Shown piece after piece: positions 45,323-55,002 of a stretch of DNA of 64,000 nt; position 1 is the stretch's first letter; each line of letters begins with the position of its first letter. The translations under genes and the position numbers were made by a program. The DNA is from Flavobacterium sp. Root901 (GTDB lineage: Bacteria; Bacteroidota; Bacteroidia; Flavobacteriales; Flavobacteriaceae): positions 311,896 to 375,895 of the forward strand of contig NZ_LMJB01000001.1 of NCBI RefSeq assembly GCF_001429765.1, written 5' to 3'. The notes beneath the pieces are model-generated. The model was not told where the DNA came from and ran no database searches. It was given only the letters and a program-made list of their open reading frames with translations.

Positions 45323-48300
45323 ATGCAAAATACCAAAATCAAAACTACTTGCTCTTACTGCGGCGTTGGGTGCGGCATAATTGTCACCAACGACGCTAAA
45401 AATGGCGTTATGGTAGAAGGCGACAAAGATCATCCGGTTAATAAAGGAATGTTATGTTCTAAGGGTATGAATCTGCATTACGTAGTCAACGATACTTCTG
45501 ACAGGATTTTATATCCTGAAATGCGCGGTAGTAAATCCTATCCGCTGGAGCGTGTAAGCTGGGATACAGCACTCGACCGCGCTGCAGCTGTTTTTTCTTC
45601 CATTATAAAAAAACACGGTCCGGACAGTGTTGGTTTTTATATTTCGGGACAATGTTTAACCGAGGAATATTATCTGGTAAATAAACTGGTTAAAGGATTT
45701 TTGAAAACCAATAATATCGATACCAATTCCAGACTTTGCATGAGTTCTGCTGTTGTGGGTTATAAAAAAACTTTTGGAGAAGATTCTGTCCCAATTGCTT
45801 ATGATGATATTGAACTGGCAGATACGCTTTTAATTACAGGCGCAAATCCGGCCTGGTGTCATCCAATTTTATTTAGACGGATCGAAAAACACAAAGAGAA
45901 AAATCCAAAAACAAAAATAATCGTAATAGATCCAAGGCGAACAGATACGGCAGCTTTCGCCGATTTGCATTTGCAGATTATTCCCGGATCTGACATTATA
46001 TTATACCATGCAATCGCCAAACGTATTATCGAAAAAGGTTACGCAGATCATGATTTCGTTAAAAATAACACTGAGAATTTTAAACAATACAAAGATTTGG
46101 TTTTGGGGACTTCGCTTGAAAAAGCTTCAAAACTCTGCGGAATTTCCGTAAACGATATAAAACTCGCTGCCGATACTATCGGAAAAGCAAAAGGTTTTAT
46201 TTCGTTTTGGGCAATGGGTTTAAATCAAAGTGCTGTAGGCGTCGATAAAAATACTGCACTGCTTAATTTGTCTTTATTAACCGGACAAATTGGGAAACCG
46301 GGTTCCGGGCCTTTTTCTTTGACCGGACAGCCCAATGCAATGGGCGGACGAGAAGTGGGCGGAATGGCAACACTTTTGGCCGCTCACAAAGATATCGCCA
46401 ATCCGGAACATCGTAAAGAAGTTGCTGACTTTTGGGGCGTTGATGAAATTTCAGATAAACCGGGTCTCACAGCAACTGAAATGTTTGATGCTTTAGAATC
46501 AGGAAAAATGAAAGCCGTTTGGATTATCTGCACCAATCCGCTTGTCAGTTTACCGGATTCCAGAAGAATTGAAAAAGCGCTTCAAAATGCAAAATTTGTT
46601 GTCGTTCAGGATATTTCGCATAATGCTGATACGACAAAATTTGCCGATTTGCTTTTACCAGCTGCGGGATGGTTAGAAAAAGAAGGCACAATGACCAATT
46701 CTGAACGCCGCATTTCCTATCTTCCAAAAGGAATTAATCCGCCGGGAGAAGCACTTCCTGATATTGAAATTTTAATTCGCTTTGCAAAAAAAATGAATTT
46801 TCACGGTTTCAATTTCAACAGTGCCGAAGAAATCTATAAAGAACATTGTGCACTTACCAAAAATACAAACATTGATATTTCATTCTTAAATTACCATCGT
46901 TTAAAAACCGAAGGTACTTTTCAATGGCCGGTTCCGGATTACGGACATCCGGGCACTCCCCGCCTGTTTACTGATAAAAAATTCTATACGCCTTCGCAAA
47001 AAGCCATTTTTAATTTACCATTGGCGATTGAAAATACATCCGAACAGCCAACACCTCAATTTCCTTTTATTTTAACAACAGGAAGAGTTCGCGATCAATG
47101 GCATACAATGACTAAAACGGGAAAAGTATCCCGATTAATGACGCATACTCCGAGTCCGGTTTTAGAAATTAATCCAATTGATGCTTTTAAAAATGATATT
47201 AAAAACGGCGATATCGTAATTGTTGCAAGCAAAAATGGTGAAGTCAGAGTAAAAGCAAAAGTTACAGATTCTATAAAGGAAAAAGTAGTTTTCCTGCCGA
47301 TGCATTGGGGAAAACAATTGGAAAATGATTTAAACCGAACCAATAATTTAACAAATACAGTTGTAGATCCGGTTTCTAAAGAACCTGATTTTAAATTTAC
47401 AACCGTTTCGATTTCAAAATACGTAAAACCATTTCAGAAAATTGCGATTGTAGGTGCCGGAGCGGCATCTTTCCGATTTATTCAAAATTATCGGGAACTC
47501 AATACAACCGATGAAATTATCGTTTTTTCAAATGAAATAAATCCGTTTTACAATCGTGTTTTACTGCCGGAATATATGACGGGAGAGTTTACCTGGGAAC
47601 AGCTTTTAAAAGTCAAAGACGGCGAAACTTTGAATAAGCTTAACATTACCATGAAAGCCGGAACTGCCATTGATAAAATAGATACTGGCCAAAAAACGAT
47701 TAAGGACAGTTTTGGCGAAATCCATTCTTTTGATTCGTTGATTTTAGCCACCGGAAGCCGTCCTTTTGTTCCGGAAAATGCGCAGCTTCATCTTCCCGGC
47801 CGCTTTACCGTACGGCGTAAAGAAGATGCAGATCGTTTAAAAAAACATCTAGACAGTACCAATCTTCCTCCGGAAGAACAGCATGTTGTGATTATTGGAG
47901 GCGGTTTATTAGGATTGGAACTGGCGGCGGCTTTAAAACATAAAAAAGTTAAAACAACTATAATTCAAAGAGCTTCACGTTTAATGGAACGTCAGCTGGA
48001 TCGAATTTCAAGTAAATTATTGGCCGAAGAAGTACAGCTTCGCGATATTCAAATTTATTTTGATAATGAAGTCAGCACTGTTTTTGAAACTGATAATCCG
48101 CATGAAATTGAAATTGCGCTGAAAAGCGGCAGAATCATTACCGCAAACGCAATTGTATATACGATTGGAACAATTCCGAATATTGAAATTGCCAGAGAAA
48201 GCGGTCTTGCCTGCGGACGCGGCGTGAAAGTAAATCAGTATTTACAAACTTCAAATCCGGATATTTTTGCTATTGGCGAAATTGCCGAATTTAATAATAA

Positions 48301-48838
48301 ATTATTCGGAATCACTTCTGCAGCCGAAGAACAGGCAGCTATTTTAGCCAGTTATTTAGCGGGCGATATCAGCAGTTTTTATAAAGGTTCTGTTTTAATG
48401 AACATTCTAAAACTGGAAGATATTAACCTTTGCAGTATTGGCGATTTGACCATTCCGGAAAACGACGACTCATTTGAAGAAATTGTTTTTGCTGATCTTA
48501 AAAAACGTTATTATAAAAAATGTATCGTAAAAGATGATCTTTTGGTTGGTGCAATTTTAATGGGCGACAAAAATGAGTTTGCCGAATTTAAAACGATGAT
48601 CGAAAGTAAAATCGAATTATCAGACAAGCGAAATACACTTTTAAGAGGAAGTTCAAATGCAAAACCTGTTTTAGGCAAATTAGTTTGTTCCTGTAGTCAG
48701 GTTGGAGCCGGAAACATCGAAGAGACGATAAAAAGCGGTATAAACGATTTTACCGAATTATGTAAAAATACCGGAGCCGGTTTAGGCTGCGGAAGCTGTA
48801 AAACAGAGGTTAAAGAGATATTGGCGAAATGGAAATAG
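45323..48838 (+). CDS. nasA: Assimilatory nitrate reductase fused to an FAD/[2Fe-2S] reductase
   Basis: 1171 residues in three parts. Residues 1-690 are a molybdopterin oxidoreductase: [4Fe-4S] ligands Cys10, Cys13, Cys17 and Cys45, the Mo ligand Cys139 in SRLCMSSAVVGYKKT, and a late molybdopterin domain. Residues 707-1090 form an FAD/NAD(P) reductase, KIAIVGAGAASFRFI and later VVIIGGGLLGLELAA. The end, about 1119-1165, is a BFD-like [2Fe-2S] domain, LVCSCSQVGAGNIEET to GLGCGSCK. In other bacteria the catalytic and electron-transfer chains are separate proteins. It reduces nitrate to nitrite in the cytosol. Confidence 0.9.
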   Translation: MQNTKIKTTCSYCGVGCGIIVTNDAKNGVMVEGDKDHPVNKGMLCSKGMNLHYVVNDTSDRILYPEMRGSKSYPLERVSWDTALDRAAAVFSSIIKKHGPDSVGFYISGQCLTEEYYLVNKLVKGFLKTNNIDTNSRLCMSSAVVGYKKTFGEDSVPIAYDDIELADTLLITGANPAWCHPILFRRIEKHKEKNPKTKIIVIDPRRTDTAAFADLHLQIIPGSDIILYHAIAKRIIEKGYADHDFVKNNTENFKQYKDLVLGTSLEKASKLCGISVNDIKLAADTIGKAKGFISFWAMGLNQSAVGVDKNTALLNLSLLTGQIGKPGSGPFSLTGQPNAMGGREVGGMATLLAAHKDIANPEHRKEVADFWGVDEISDKPGLTATEMFDALESGKMKAVWIICTNPLVSLPDSRRIEKALQNAKFVVVQDISHNADTTKFADLLLPAAGWLEKEGTMTNSERRISYLPKGINPPGEALPDIEILIRFAKKMNFHGFNFNSAEEIYKEHCALTKNTNIDISFLNYHRLKTEGTFQWPVPDYGHPGTPRLFTDKKFYTPSQKAIFNLPLAIENTSEQPTPQFPFILTTGRVRDQWHTMTKTGKVSRLMTHTPSPVLEINPIDAFKNDIKNGDIVIVASKNGEVRVKAKVTDSIKEKVVFLPMHWGKQLENDLNRTNNLTNTVVDPVSKEPDFKFTTVSISKYVKPFQKIAIVGAGAASFRFIQNYRELNTTDEIIVFSNEINPFYNRVLLPEYMTGEFTWEQLLKVKDGETLNKLNITMKAGTAIDKIDTGQKTIKDSFGEIHSFDSLILATGSRPFVPENAQLHLPGRFTVRRKEDADRLKKHLDSTNLPPEEQHVVIIGGGLLGLELAAALKHKKVKTTIIQRASRLMERQLDRISSKLLAEEVQLRDIQIYFDNEVSTVFETDNPHEIEIALKSGRIITANAIVYTIGTIPNIEIARESGLACGRGVKVNQYLQTSNPDIFAIGEIAEFNNKLFGITSAAEEQAAILASYLAGDISSFYKGSVLMNILKLEDINLCSIGDLTIPENDDSFEEIVFADLKKRYYKKCIVKDDLLVGAILMGDKNEFAEFKTMIESKIELSDKRNTLLRGSSNAKPVLGKLVCSCSQVGAGNIEETIKSGINDFTELCKNTGAGLGCGSCKTEVKEILAKWK

Positions 48839-48840
48839 TA

Positions 48841-48950
48841 TTCAGTTTTCAGTCGCAGTTTTCAGTGCAAAACTGAGACTGAATACTGAGACTGAAAACT
48901 GAGACTGAAAAACTGAGACTGAATACTGAGACTGAAAACTGAAAACTAAA
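48841..48950. repeat. Tandem ACTGAGACTGAA repeat
   Basis: The words ACTGAGACTGAA(T/AA) occur about five times in a row before the rubredoxin-tailed gene, and complementary CAGTTTTCAGT words start the block. It is a slippage-type repeat that may fold on itself. It lies inside the presumed nasA operon. Confidence 0.6.
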
Positions 48951-48954
48951 AAAA

Positions 48955-50385
48955 ATGGAGCTAACAAGATTAATAGTAAAAGGAGGCGTGATTTCGCCGG
49001 GAGAATTGAAAGAAGTTGTTAATATGGCTGCAGATCAGGGTTTGGATTCTATTTCTTTTGGTTCCAGACAGGATATTATTTTTCCAAAAGGTTTTAAATC
49101 TCCACACAACGCTGTTTTGGGTAAACATCATTTTGTTTATCCCGAACAAAAAAGCGGTAATAATATTGTTTCCTCGTATGTTTCAACAGATATATTCAGG
49201 AATACTAACTGGCTTACCGGAAATAAATTCCTTTATATATTAGAACTTTTTAAAGAACAGCCAAAGCTAAAAGTCAACATAAATGATCCTCAACAACAAT
49301 TGGTTCCCTTATTTACAGGACACTTAAACTTTATCGCTTCAGATCATGAAGATTATTGGTATTTGTACATTCGGCTGCCAAAATGGGAACGTATGGAAGT
49401 ATATCCTGTTTTAATTTACAGCTGGGATATTGCCAAATTTTATTACGAAATTGAACGCATTACTACTGAAGAATCTATCGGGATTGATTTAATTTTTAAT
49501 CTTGTCAGCGAAGCTTTAGACACGAATAACAAAACGATGGACAAACCTTTAAATATTCCGTTTTATCCTTTTCCATATTATGAAGGAATGAACAGAATGG
49601 GAATCGATCAATATTGGCTTGGCTTGTATTGGCGGAATAACTTGTATGATCTGGATTTTTTGAGAGAAATGTGCGATTTGTGTTTTGATTGTAAAATTGG
49701 GAAAATATGTATTACGCCCTGGAAATCTTTCATTATTAAAGGAATTCCAAAAGACAGAAAACTCGATTGGGAAAAATTTCTGGGTAAACGAGGAATAAAC
49801 GTTCGCCATTCTTTATTAGAACTCAACTGGCATTTACCTGTTGCCGTGGAATGGGCTTTAAACCTTAAAACTTTTTTAGTCCGCACGCTGGATCAATTTG
49901 ATATTAGTACGTACGGTTTAACATTTGGTATCTCCGAGTACAATCGTGACGGGCATTATTTTACTTCGATTGTAATCGAAAAAAACGAACTTCCAAAAGA
50001 TCTCGAATCCATTAAAATTCGTGACACATACAATGTATTGTTTGCAAAGAATTTTGACCCTAATACACGAGAATATATTGTGCATTCGCAGGACATTGAC
50101 AAACTGGAGCTTCCAACAATTTTAATTGAACTGAGCCGTAAATACTTTGATGAACTTGGTAATACATCGACAGATACTACAGGAAATCAACAGAAAAAAG
50201 AAAAACCTCAATTGGATGTTTATCAATGTCAGGAATGCCTGAGCCTTTATAAATCTGAGTATGGAGATGAAAGTCAGGGAATTCCAAAAGGTATCTTATT
50301 TACAGATTTAGGAGAAGATTACTGCTGTTCTTTATGCGAAGCTCCGAAAAGTAATTTCAGAATTCTGGAAATCGCAGAAAATTAA
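48955..50385 (+). CDS. Nitrite/sulfite reductase-like protein with rubredoxin tail
   Basis: The first 400 residues look like a sulfite/nitrite reductase half: RLIVKGGVISPGELKEVVNM, RQDIIFPKGF, and CDLCFDCKIGKICITPWKSF near 240-260. The full siroheme motif is not obvious. The last 55 residues are a rubredoxin, YQCQECLSLYKSEYGD to DYCCSLCEAPKSNF, two Cys-x2-Cys pairs for one iron. It follows nasA by 116 bases, so it could donate electrons to the reductases or accept them. I know no exact characterised match. Confidence 0.65.
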   Translation: MELTRLIVKGGVISPGELKEVVNMAADQGLDSISFGSRQDIIFPKGFKSPHNAVLGKHHFVYPEQKSGNNIVSSYVSTDIFRNTNWLTGNKFLYILELFKEQPKLKVNINDPQQQLVPLFTGHLNFIASDHEDYWYLYIRLPKWERMEVYPVLIYSWDIAKFYYEIERITTEESIGIDLIFNLVSEALDTNNKTMDKPLNIPFYPFPYYEGMNRMGIDQYWLGLYWRNNLYDLDFLREMCDLCFDCKIGKICITPWKSFIIKGIPKDRKLDWEKFLGKRGINVRHSLLELNWHLPVAVEWALNLKTFLVRTLDQFDISTYGLTFGISEYNRDGHYFTSIVIEKNELPKDLESIKIRDTYNVLFAKNFDPNTREYIVHSQDIDKLELPTILIELSRKYFDELGNTSTDTTGNQQKKEKPQLDVYQCQECLSLYKSEYGDESQGIPKGILFTDLGEDYCCSLCEAPKSNFRILEIAEN

Positions 50386-50671
50386 TTCCCTGAAAATAAT
50401 TTTCAAAAGAAATAAAACCAGACAACACCTGTATTTTCACATTTTAGTATTTATACAGCAATTTCCTCTGTTTTTTCATGTAGAATTGTTAAGAGATTTT
50501 GATTTTTATTTGAGGCAGAAAAGGCAAAAGTTTTAATTTCAGCAAGTTAAGTCAAAATTTCAGCTAAAAACTTAACATTGAGAGACTTGTTTTATAATTA
50601 TCTTTACTTAACCGTAAATTAACAATTTAGTTACATTGTTAATCATAATCCTCATCTAAAAGAACATTTAT
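50386..50671. other. AT-rich gap before the H1-like gene
   Basis: No gene or clear signal. It presumably holds the promoter of the Lys-rich protein; no convincing TTG-N19-TAnnTTTG match is seen. Confidence 0.4.
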
Positions 50672-51328
50672 ATGGAAAACAAGACCGAAGAAACCACTCC
50701 GGAGAAAATTGACTCTCCAAAACCTGAAGCTGCCCAGCCTGTTGCAGAACCAGTAAAAACAGAAAATCCACCTGCTCAAAAAACGCCTGTTCGTAAAGCT
50801 CCGGCCAAACCAGCTGCAGCCACTCCGGTAAAAACTGAGACAACAAAAGCTCCTGCAGCTACCGTAACAAAAGCAGCAGCAGCAGCAGCAACAAAAGCAC
50901 CTGCCAAAGCTGTTGTAAAACCAGCCGCGGTGACAACTCCAAAACCGGCAGTTAGAAAAGCACCTGCAAAAAAAGTACTGACTCCTGCTGCAAAATCAGA
51001 GGAAAAAACGGTTACTACAGCTGCAAATGAAGCAAACAAAAATACAAATGAAGTAGTTGCAACTGAACAAACTGCTAAAAACAAATCGGATAAAAAAGCG
51101 AAAAAAGTGAAAGACAAAGAAAAAGATAAAGCGAAAAAGAAATTAGCCAAGAAAAAAGATAAAGCTAAAAAAGACAAACAGAAAGAAAAAGCTAAAAAAG
51201 CTAAATTAAAAGCTGCTGCTAAGAAAAAAGAAAAAGCTAAAAAAGCCAAAGACAAAGCAAAAGCTAAAAAAATTGCAAAAAAGAAAGCTAAGTCTCAAAA
51301 GAAAGCAAAAGCTAAAAAGAAAAAATAA
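50672..51328 (+). CDS. Histone H1-like Lys/Ala-rich protein
   Basis: 218 residues. An acidic-proline start (MENKTEETTPEKIDSPKPEA) leads into Ala/Pro/Lys repeats such as APAKAVVKPAAVTTPKPA, and the last 90 residues are almost only Lys and Ala (KKKEKAKKAKDKAKAKKIAK). This is typical of bacterial H1-like DNA-condensing proteins. No enzyme domain. The low complexity makes length variable between strains. Confidence 0.8.
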   Translation: MENKTEETTPEKIDSPKPEAAQPVAEPVKTENPPAQKTPVRKAPAKPAAATPVKTETTKAPAATVTKAAAAAATKAPAKAVVKPAAVTTPKPAVRKAPAKKVLTPAAKSEEKTVTTAANEANKNTNEVVATEQTAKNKSDKKAKKVKDKEKDKAKKKLAKKKDKAKKDKQKEKAKKAKLKAAAKKKEKAKKAKDKAKAKKIAKKKAKSQKKAKAKKKK

Positions 51329-51334
51329 TATTAG

Positions 51335-51372
51335 AAAAGGTTTGACTTTGAGAGTTAAGCCTTTTTGTTTTT
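51335..51372 (+). terminator. Terminator after the H1-like gene
   Basis: AAAAGGTTTGAC pairs with GTTAAGCCTTTT with two G-T pairs, then T bases. Confidence 0.7.
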
Positions 51373-51397
51373 ACAGTTTTTTATAATAAACTATAAA

Positions 51398-52405
51398 TTA
51401 CCCTCCAATCGCAATCATACTGCGATTATCAAAATGAAGTGCAGGATCGTTAATTTCTGTGAAAGTTTCCATTCCAGAGCGGACTTTCTTTTTGCTCTGA
51501 ATAGATCCTGAAATCAGATTCGTAATGGATTCACCATTTCTAAATGGCGTTAAAAGATCGGTTTCCGAGTTGGAAAAAAGACAGTTTTTTATCTTTCCGT
51601 CTGCCGTTAAACGAATTCGGTTACAGCTGTCGCAAAACGGATTTGTTATTGAACTTATAATTCCGAAATCACCCTGAAAACCTTTTATTTTGTAAGTTCT
51701 GGCTGTGAAGTTTTTTTCATCTTCGAGTTTTAAAATTTCTGAAGCTGAAAAAGTATCTTCCACTAAAGATAAAATCTCATTTTGCGAAACCATTTTGCTT
51801 CTGTCCCATTCATTTCCCGCAAAGGGCATAAATTCAATAAATCGTATTGAAACGGGAAGAAACTGCGTTAACTGAACAAAATCTACAATTTCATTTTCGT
51901 TAAAACCTTTCATCAAAACCACATTTATTTTTACCTGAAAATTGTTATTCAGAAGCAAATGCAGATTATCAATTACCTTTTCAAACTGATTTCGAAGCGT
52001 TACAGAATGAAATTTCGAAGCAATCAAAGTATCTAAACTTAAATTGATCTTTCTGACTTTAAACTGCTTTAAAACTTCTAAATGACGATCAATTAAAATT
52101 CCGTTAGTAGTTATGGAAATTGCAATCTCTAAAGAAGATAATTTTGAAATTATCTCCGGAAAATCTTTCCTTAAGAGCGGTTCACCACCTGTTAATCTAA
52201 TCTTGTCAACACCATTTTGTACGAAAGTCTGAGCAATACCAAAAATCTCGTCAGCAGTCATTAAACTGGCCTTAGGAGAAAGCGTAATTCCGTCAGCCGG
52301 CATACAGTATGTGCAGCGCAGGTTGCATTTTTCCAGCAGTGAAATACGCAGGTAATTGTGTCTGCGCCCAAAATCATCCGTCAAAATTGTGTTAGAGGCT
52401 GTCAT
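51398..52405 (-). CDS. moaA: GTP 3',8-cyclase MoaA
   Basis: A radical SAM enzyme: cluster one at Cys27, Cys31 and Cys34 (EKCNLRCTYCMPADG), a C-terminal cluster in NPFCDSCNRIRL and IKNCLF, and the terminal Gly-Gly (MIAIGG). It starts molybdopterin synthesis from GTP. It overlaps the moaCB gene by 14 bases and is last in this operon. 335 residues is normal. Confidence 0.95.
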   Translation of the reverse strand: MTASNTILTDDFGRRHNYLRISLLEKCNLRCTYCMPADGITLSPKASLMTADEIFGIAQTFVQNGVDKIRLTGGEPLLRKDFPEIISKLSSLEIAISITTNGILIDRHLEVLKQFKVRKINLSLDTLIASKFHSVTLRNQFEKVIDNLHLLLNNNFQVKINVVLMKGFNENEIVDFVQLTQFLPVSIRFIEFMPFAGNEWDRSKMVSQNEILSLVEDTFSASEILKLEDEKNFTARTYKIKGFQGDFGIISSITNPFCDSCNRIRLTADGKIKNCLFSNSETDLLTPFRNGESITNLISGSIQSKKKVRSGMETFTEINDPALHFDNRSMIAIGG

Positions 52406-53306
52406 GGTTTTTTCCTTTTAAAATATGAAAGACATGCATTACATGCGGAAAAACAGCATCCATCGATTCCCTTACTCCGTTTGTTGAACCTGGAAGTGCC
52501 AGAACCAGGCTTTTACCCAAAGTTCCGGCCACACTTCTGGATAACATGGCATACGGCATTCTTTGTTGTCCGTAATTGCGAATTGCTTCTTCGATTCCCG
52601 GAATTCGGCTTTCTAAAATGGGCGACAAGGCTTCTGGTGTAACATCTCGTGGTGATAATCCCGTACCTCCGGTAAAAATTACCAGTTGATGTTCTTTAGC
52701 AAACGCTTTTGTTTTTTCCTGAATAATATCCAGTTCATCCGGAATAATTTCATAATGTGCTGTTTCTACTCCGTAAAACTCTAATTTTTCTACAATTGTT
52801 TTTCCTGAACGATCTTCCTTATCGCCTGCAAAAATTGAATCAGAACAAACAAACACAGCCGCCTTTATCGCGTTTGGAAATTTATTCTTAAAAGAAGATT
52901 TTCCGCCTTCTTTATTAATTAATTTGATGGTCGAAATTTCTATTTCCTTATCAATCGGTTTCAGCATATCGTACATGGTCAGTGCTACAATCGATGCGCC
53001 GTGCATAGCTTCAACCTCAACTCCGGTTTTGTAAACGGTTTTTACATTAAAGATAATCCTTATCTCCAATTCTTCAATTTTATAATCCACCGAAGTAAAT
53101 TCAATTGGAATTGGATGACAATCCGGAATGGATAAATGCGTGTTTTTTACCGCAAATAATCCAGCGGTTTTTGCCATTTCAAACACATTTCCTTTCGGGA
53201 CCAAATTATTTACCACAGCATCAATTGTTTCCTGCCTGCTGACCTTTACAATAGCGGTTGCGGTGGCTTTTCTTAATGTGCTTATTTTATGCGTAATATC
53301 TACCAT
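52392..53306 (-). CDS. moaCB: Fused MoaC/MoaB molybdopterin protein
   Basis: Residues 1-150 are MoaC (PDCHPIPIEFTSVDY, EAMHGASIVALTMYDMLK, and KEGGKS near the end), which makes cyclic pyranopterin monophosphate. Residues 155-304 are MoaB/MogA-like (VFVCSDSIFAGDKEDRSG, FTGGTGLSPRDVTPE, LPGSTNGVRESM), which adenylates molybdopterin. Usually these are separate proteins. The start overlaps the moaE stop (TAATG). Confidence 0.9.
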   Translation of the reverse strand: MVDITHKISTLRKATATAIVKVSRQETIDAVVNNLVPKGNVFEMAKTAGLFAVKNTHLSIPDCHPIPIEFTSVDYKIEELEIRIIFNVKTVYKTGVEVEAMHGASIVALTMYDMLKPIDKEIEISTIKLINKEGGKSSFKNKFPNAIKAAVFVCSDSIFAGDKEDRSGKTIVEKLEFYGVETAHYEIIPDELDIIQEKTKAFAKEHQLVIFTGGTGLSPRDVTPEALSPILESRIPGIEEAIRNYGQQRMPYAMLSRSVAGTLGKSLVLALPGSTNGVRESMDAVFPHVMHVFHILKGKNHDSL

Positions 53307-53737
53307 TAACTATTTTGTTTCCAGGTGAAAGTATCATTTTCAAACATTTCTTTACCAAAAATCGGAACATCGGTTTTGATCCAGTTTACAATGGCTTCCG
53401 TTGCTTCATAAACTTGTTTGCGGCGTGTTGCCGAAACAAAAACAAATAAACAGATTTCGCCTGCTTTTACAATGCCCAGACTGTGGTAAATGTGCATACA
53501 GGTTAAATCAAACTTAGCAAAAGCTTTTTCCCGGATAGTATATAAAGCTTCATTGGCCATATCTTTATATGCTGAATAATCAATCGCTACGACTGTATTA
53601 TCGTGAATCACATCCGCTCGAACCTGTCCTAAAAAAATATTATGTGCCCCAATCGTATGTTTTGACTGATGTTTAGCAATCGATTCGGCTATAAATTCAG
53701 GAGAAATTGGTCCTTCTACAAATACATTTTTACTCAT
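53306..53737 (-). CDS. moaE: Molybdopterin synthase large subunit
   Basis: A 143-residue MoaE with HNIFLGQVRADVIHDNTVVA-like core (GAHNIFLGQVRADV), YSAYKDMANEALYTIREKA and ATRRKQVYEATEAIVNWIK. It transfers sulfur from MoaD to the pterin. Its start is downstream of a repeat element at 53765-53902. Confidence 0.9.
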   Translation of the reverse strand: MSKNVFVEGPISPEFIAESIAKHQSKHTIGAHNIFLGQVRADVIHDNTVVAIDYSAYKDMANEALYTIREKAFAKFDLTCMHIYHSLGIVKAGEICLFVFVSATRRKQVYEATEAIVNWIKTDVPIFGKEMFENDTFTWKQNS

Positions 53738-53925
53738 TTTTCTATGTTTTTTTTGCTGTTTTTTGCCACAGATTAAAAGGATTAGATGGATTTTTTTCTT
53801 TTTCTTTTGTCAGGCTGAGCGAAGTCGAAGCCCACGTCCAATTGGGGCGCCCTTCGACTCCGCTCAGGGTGACATCTAAATTATAATCATTTTAATCTGT
53901 GAATCCCGATAGCCATCGGGAGTAG
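53738..53925. repeat. Nested repeat upstream of moaE
   Basis: Outer CACAGATTAAAAGGATT / AATCATTTTAATCTGTG (53767-53901) enclose arms 53809-53832 and 53847-53873 with CTGAGCGAAGTCGAAG and its complement. It lies between moaE and moeB, so both are probably still one operon or read through. Confidence 0.65.
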
Positions 53926-54993
53926 CTATATTTTTTCTTCTTTTAATAACTGCTTCATCGCCAAAATACCGCCGGCAATACTTTTTACATTTTTAAATTG
54001 ATGTTGTTGAAGCAGTTCTGCTGCTATTTTACTTCTTATTCCGGATTGGCAGAAAATATAAATAATTTTGTTTTCATCCAGTTTTTCAATTTCATTTTCT
54101 AAATGCATTAACGGAATCTGAATTTGATTTTTTAAACTGATTTTAGGCAGTTCGTCTATATTTCTAACGTCTAAAAACAAAACCCCATCGTTGTTTATTT
54201 CTTCTAAAACCGATTCAAATTTCACTTCTTCAGCTTCCCATTTATTATATTTTTGTTCGAATGCTTCTCTGCTTAATAATTGAATATCGCTTTTTTCGAA
54301 ATCATATTTTTGCTGCTCATTGTTCAGAATGTTATAAACCAATATTTTTCCGCTTAAAACTTCTCCTGTTCCGAGAATTATTTTCAGGACTTCATTGGCC
54401 TGAAACATTCCGATAATTCCAACCGAAATACCAATTACGCCGGCATCTTCACAATTTAATGCAGTATTATTTTGGTCCGGATATAAACATCTGTAAGTAG
54501 GTCCGTTTTGATAATTAAAAACCGAAACTTGTCCCTGAAATCTAAAAACAGACCCGTAAACCATTGGTTTATTAGTAAACAGACAAGCATCATTTATTAA
54601 ATATTTAATCGAAATACTATCTGTAGCATCAACAATAATGTCGTATTTTTCAAAAAGGGAAATGGCATTTTTGCCTGATAATTTCTCTGAAACTGTATTT
54701 ATTTTTATCAGCGGATTTAATTCTGAAATCATCAATTTTGCCTGTTCAACCTTCAATTTCCCAACAGCTGAACTTTTATAAATTACCTGTCGATGCAGAT
54801 TTGAAATTTCTATTGCGTCATCATCTGCAATTCCAATTTCGCCCACTCCGGCCGCGGCCAAATAAGGCAGTACGGCAGCTCCCAAACCTCCTGCTCCAAT
54901 TACCAAAACTTTAGAGTCTGCTAATTTTTGCTGGCCTTCCTCTCCTATTTCGGGCAGCATTATCTGGCGGTTATATCTTTGATTTTCATTCAT
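53926..54993 (-). CDS. moeB: Molybdopterin-synthase adenylyltransferase with rhodanese domain
   Basis: A ThiF/MoeB fold with VLVIGAGGLGAAVLPYLAAA and the conserved HRQVIYKSSAVGKLKV, then a C-terminal rhodanese, LDVRNIDELPKISL and IFCQSGIRSKIAA with the active Cys. The Cys-x2-Cys that holds zinc in E. coli MoeB is reduced to YRCLYP here, so the zinc site seems lost. It activates the MoaD C-terminus with ATP and may supply its sulfur. Next to moaD. Confidence 0.88.
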   Translation of the reverse strand: MNENQRYNRQIMLPEIGEEGQQKLADSKVLVIGAGGLGAAVLPYLAAAGVGEIGIADDDAIEISNLHRQVIYKSSAVGKLKVEQAKLMISELNPLIKINTVSEKLSGKNAISLFEKYDIIVDATDSISIKYLINDACLFTNKPMVYGSVFRFQGQVSVFNYQNGPTYRCLYPDQNNTALNCEDAGVIGISVGIIGMFQANEVLKIILGTGEVLSGKILVYNILNNEQQKYDFEKSDIQLLSREAFEQKYNKWEAEEVKFESVLEEINNDGVLFLDVRNIDELPKISLKNQIQIPLMHLENEIEKLDENKIIYIFCQSGIRSKIAAELLQQHQFKNVKSIAGGILAMKQLLKEEKI

Positions 54994-55002
54994 ATTTATA
55001 AA

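Noticed and set aside
50776..51255. Minus-strand ORF of 159 residues rich in Phe, Leu and Ala
   Set aside because: It is the complement of the Lys/Ala-rich H1-like gene, and its composition follows from that.
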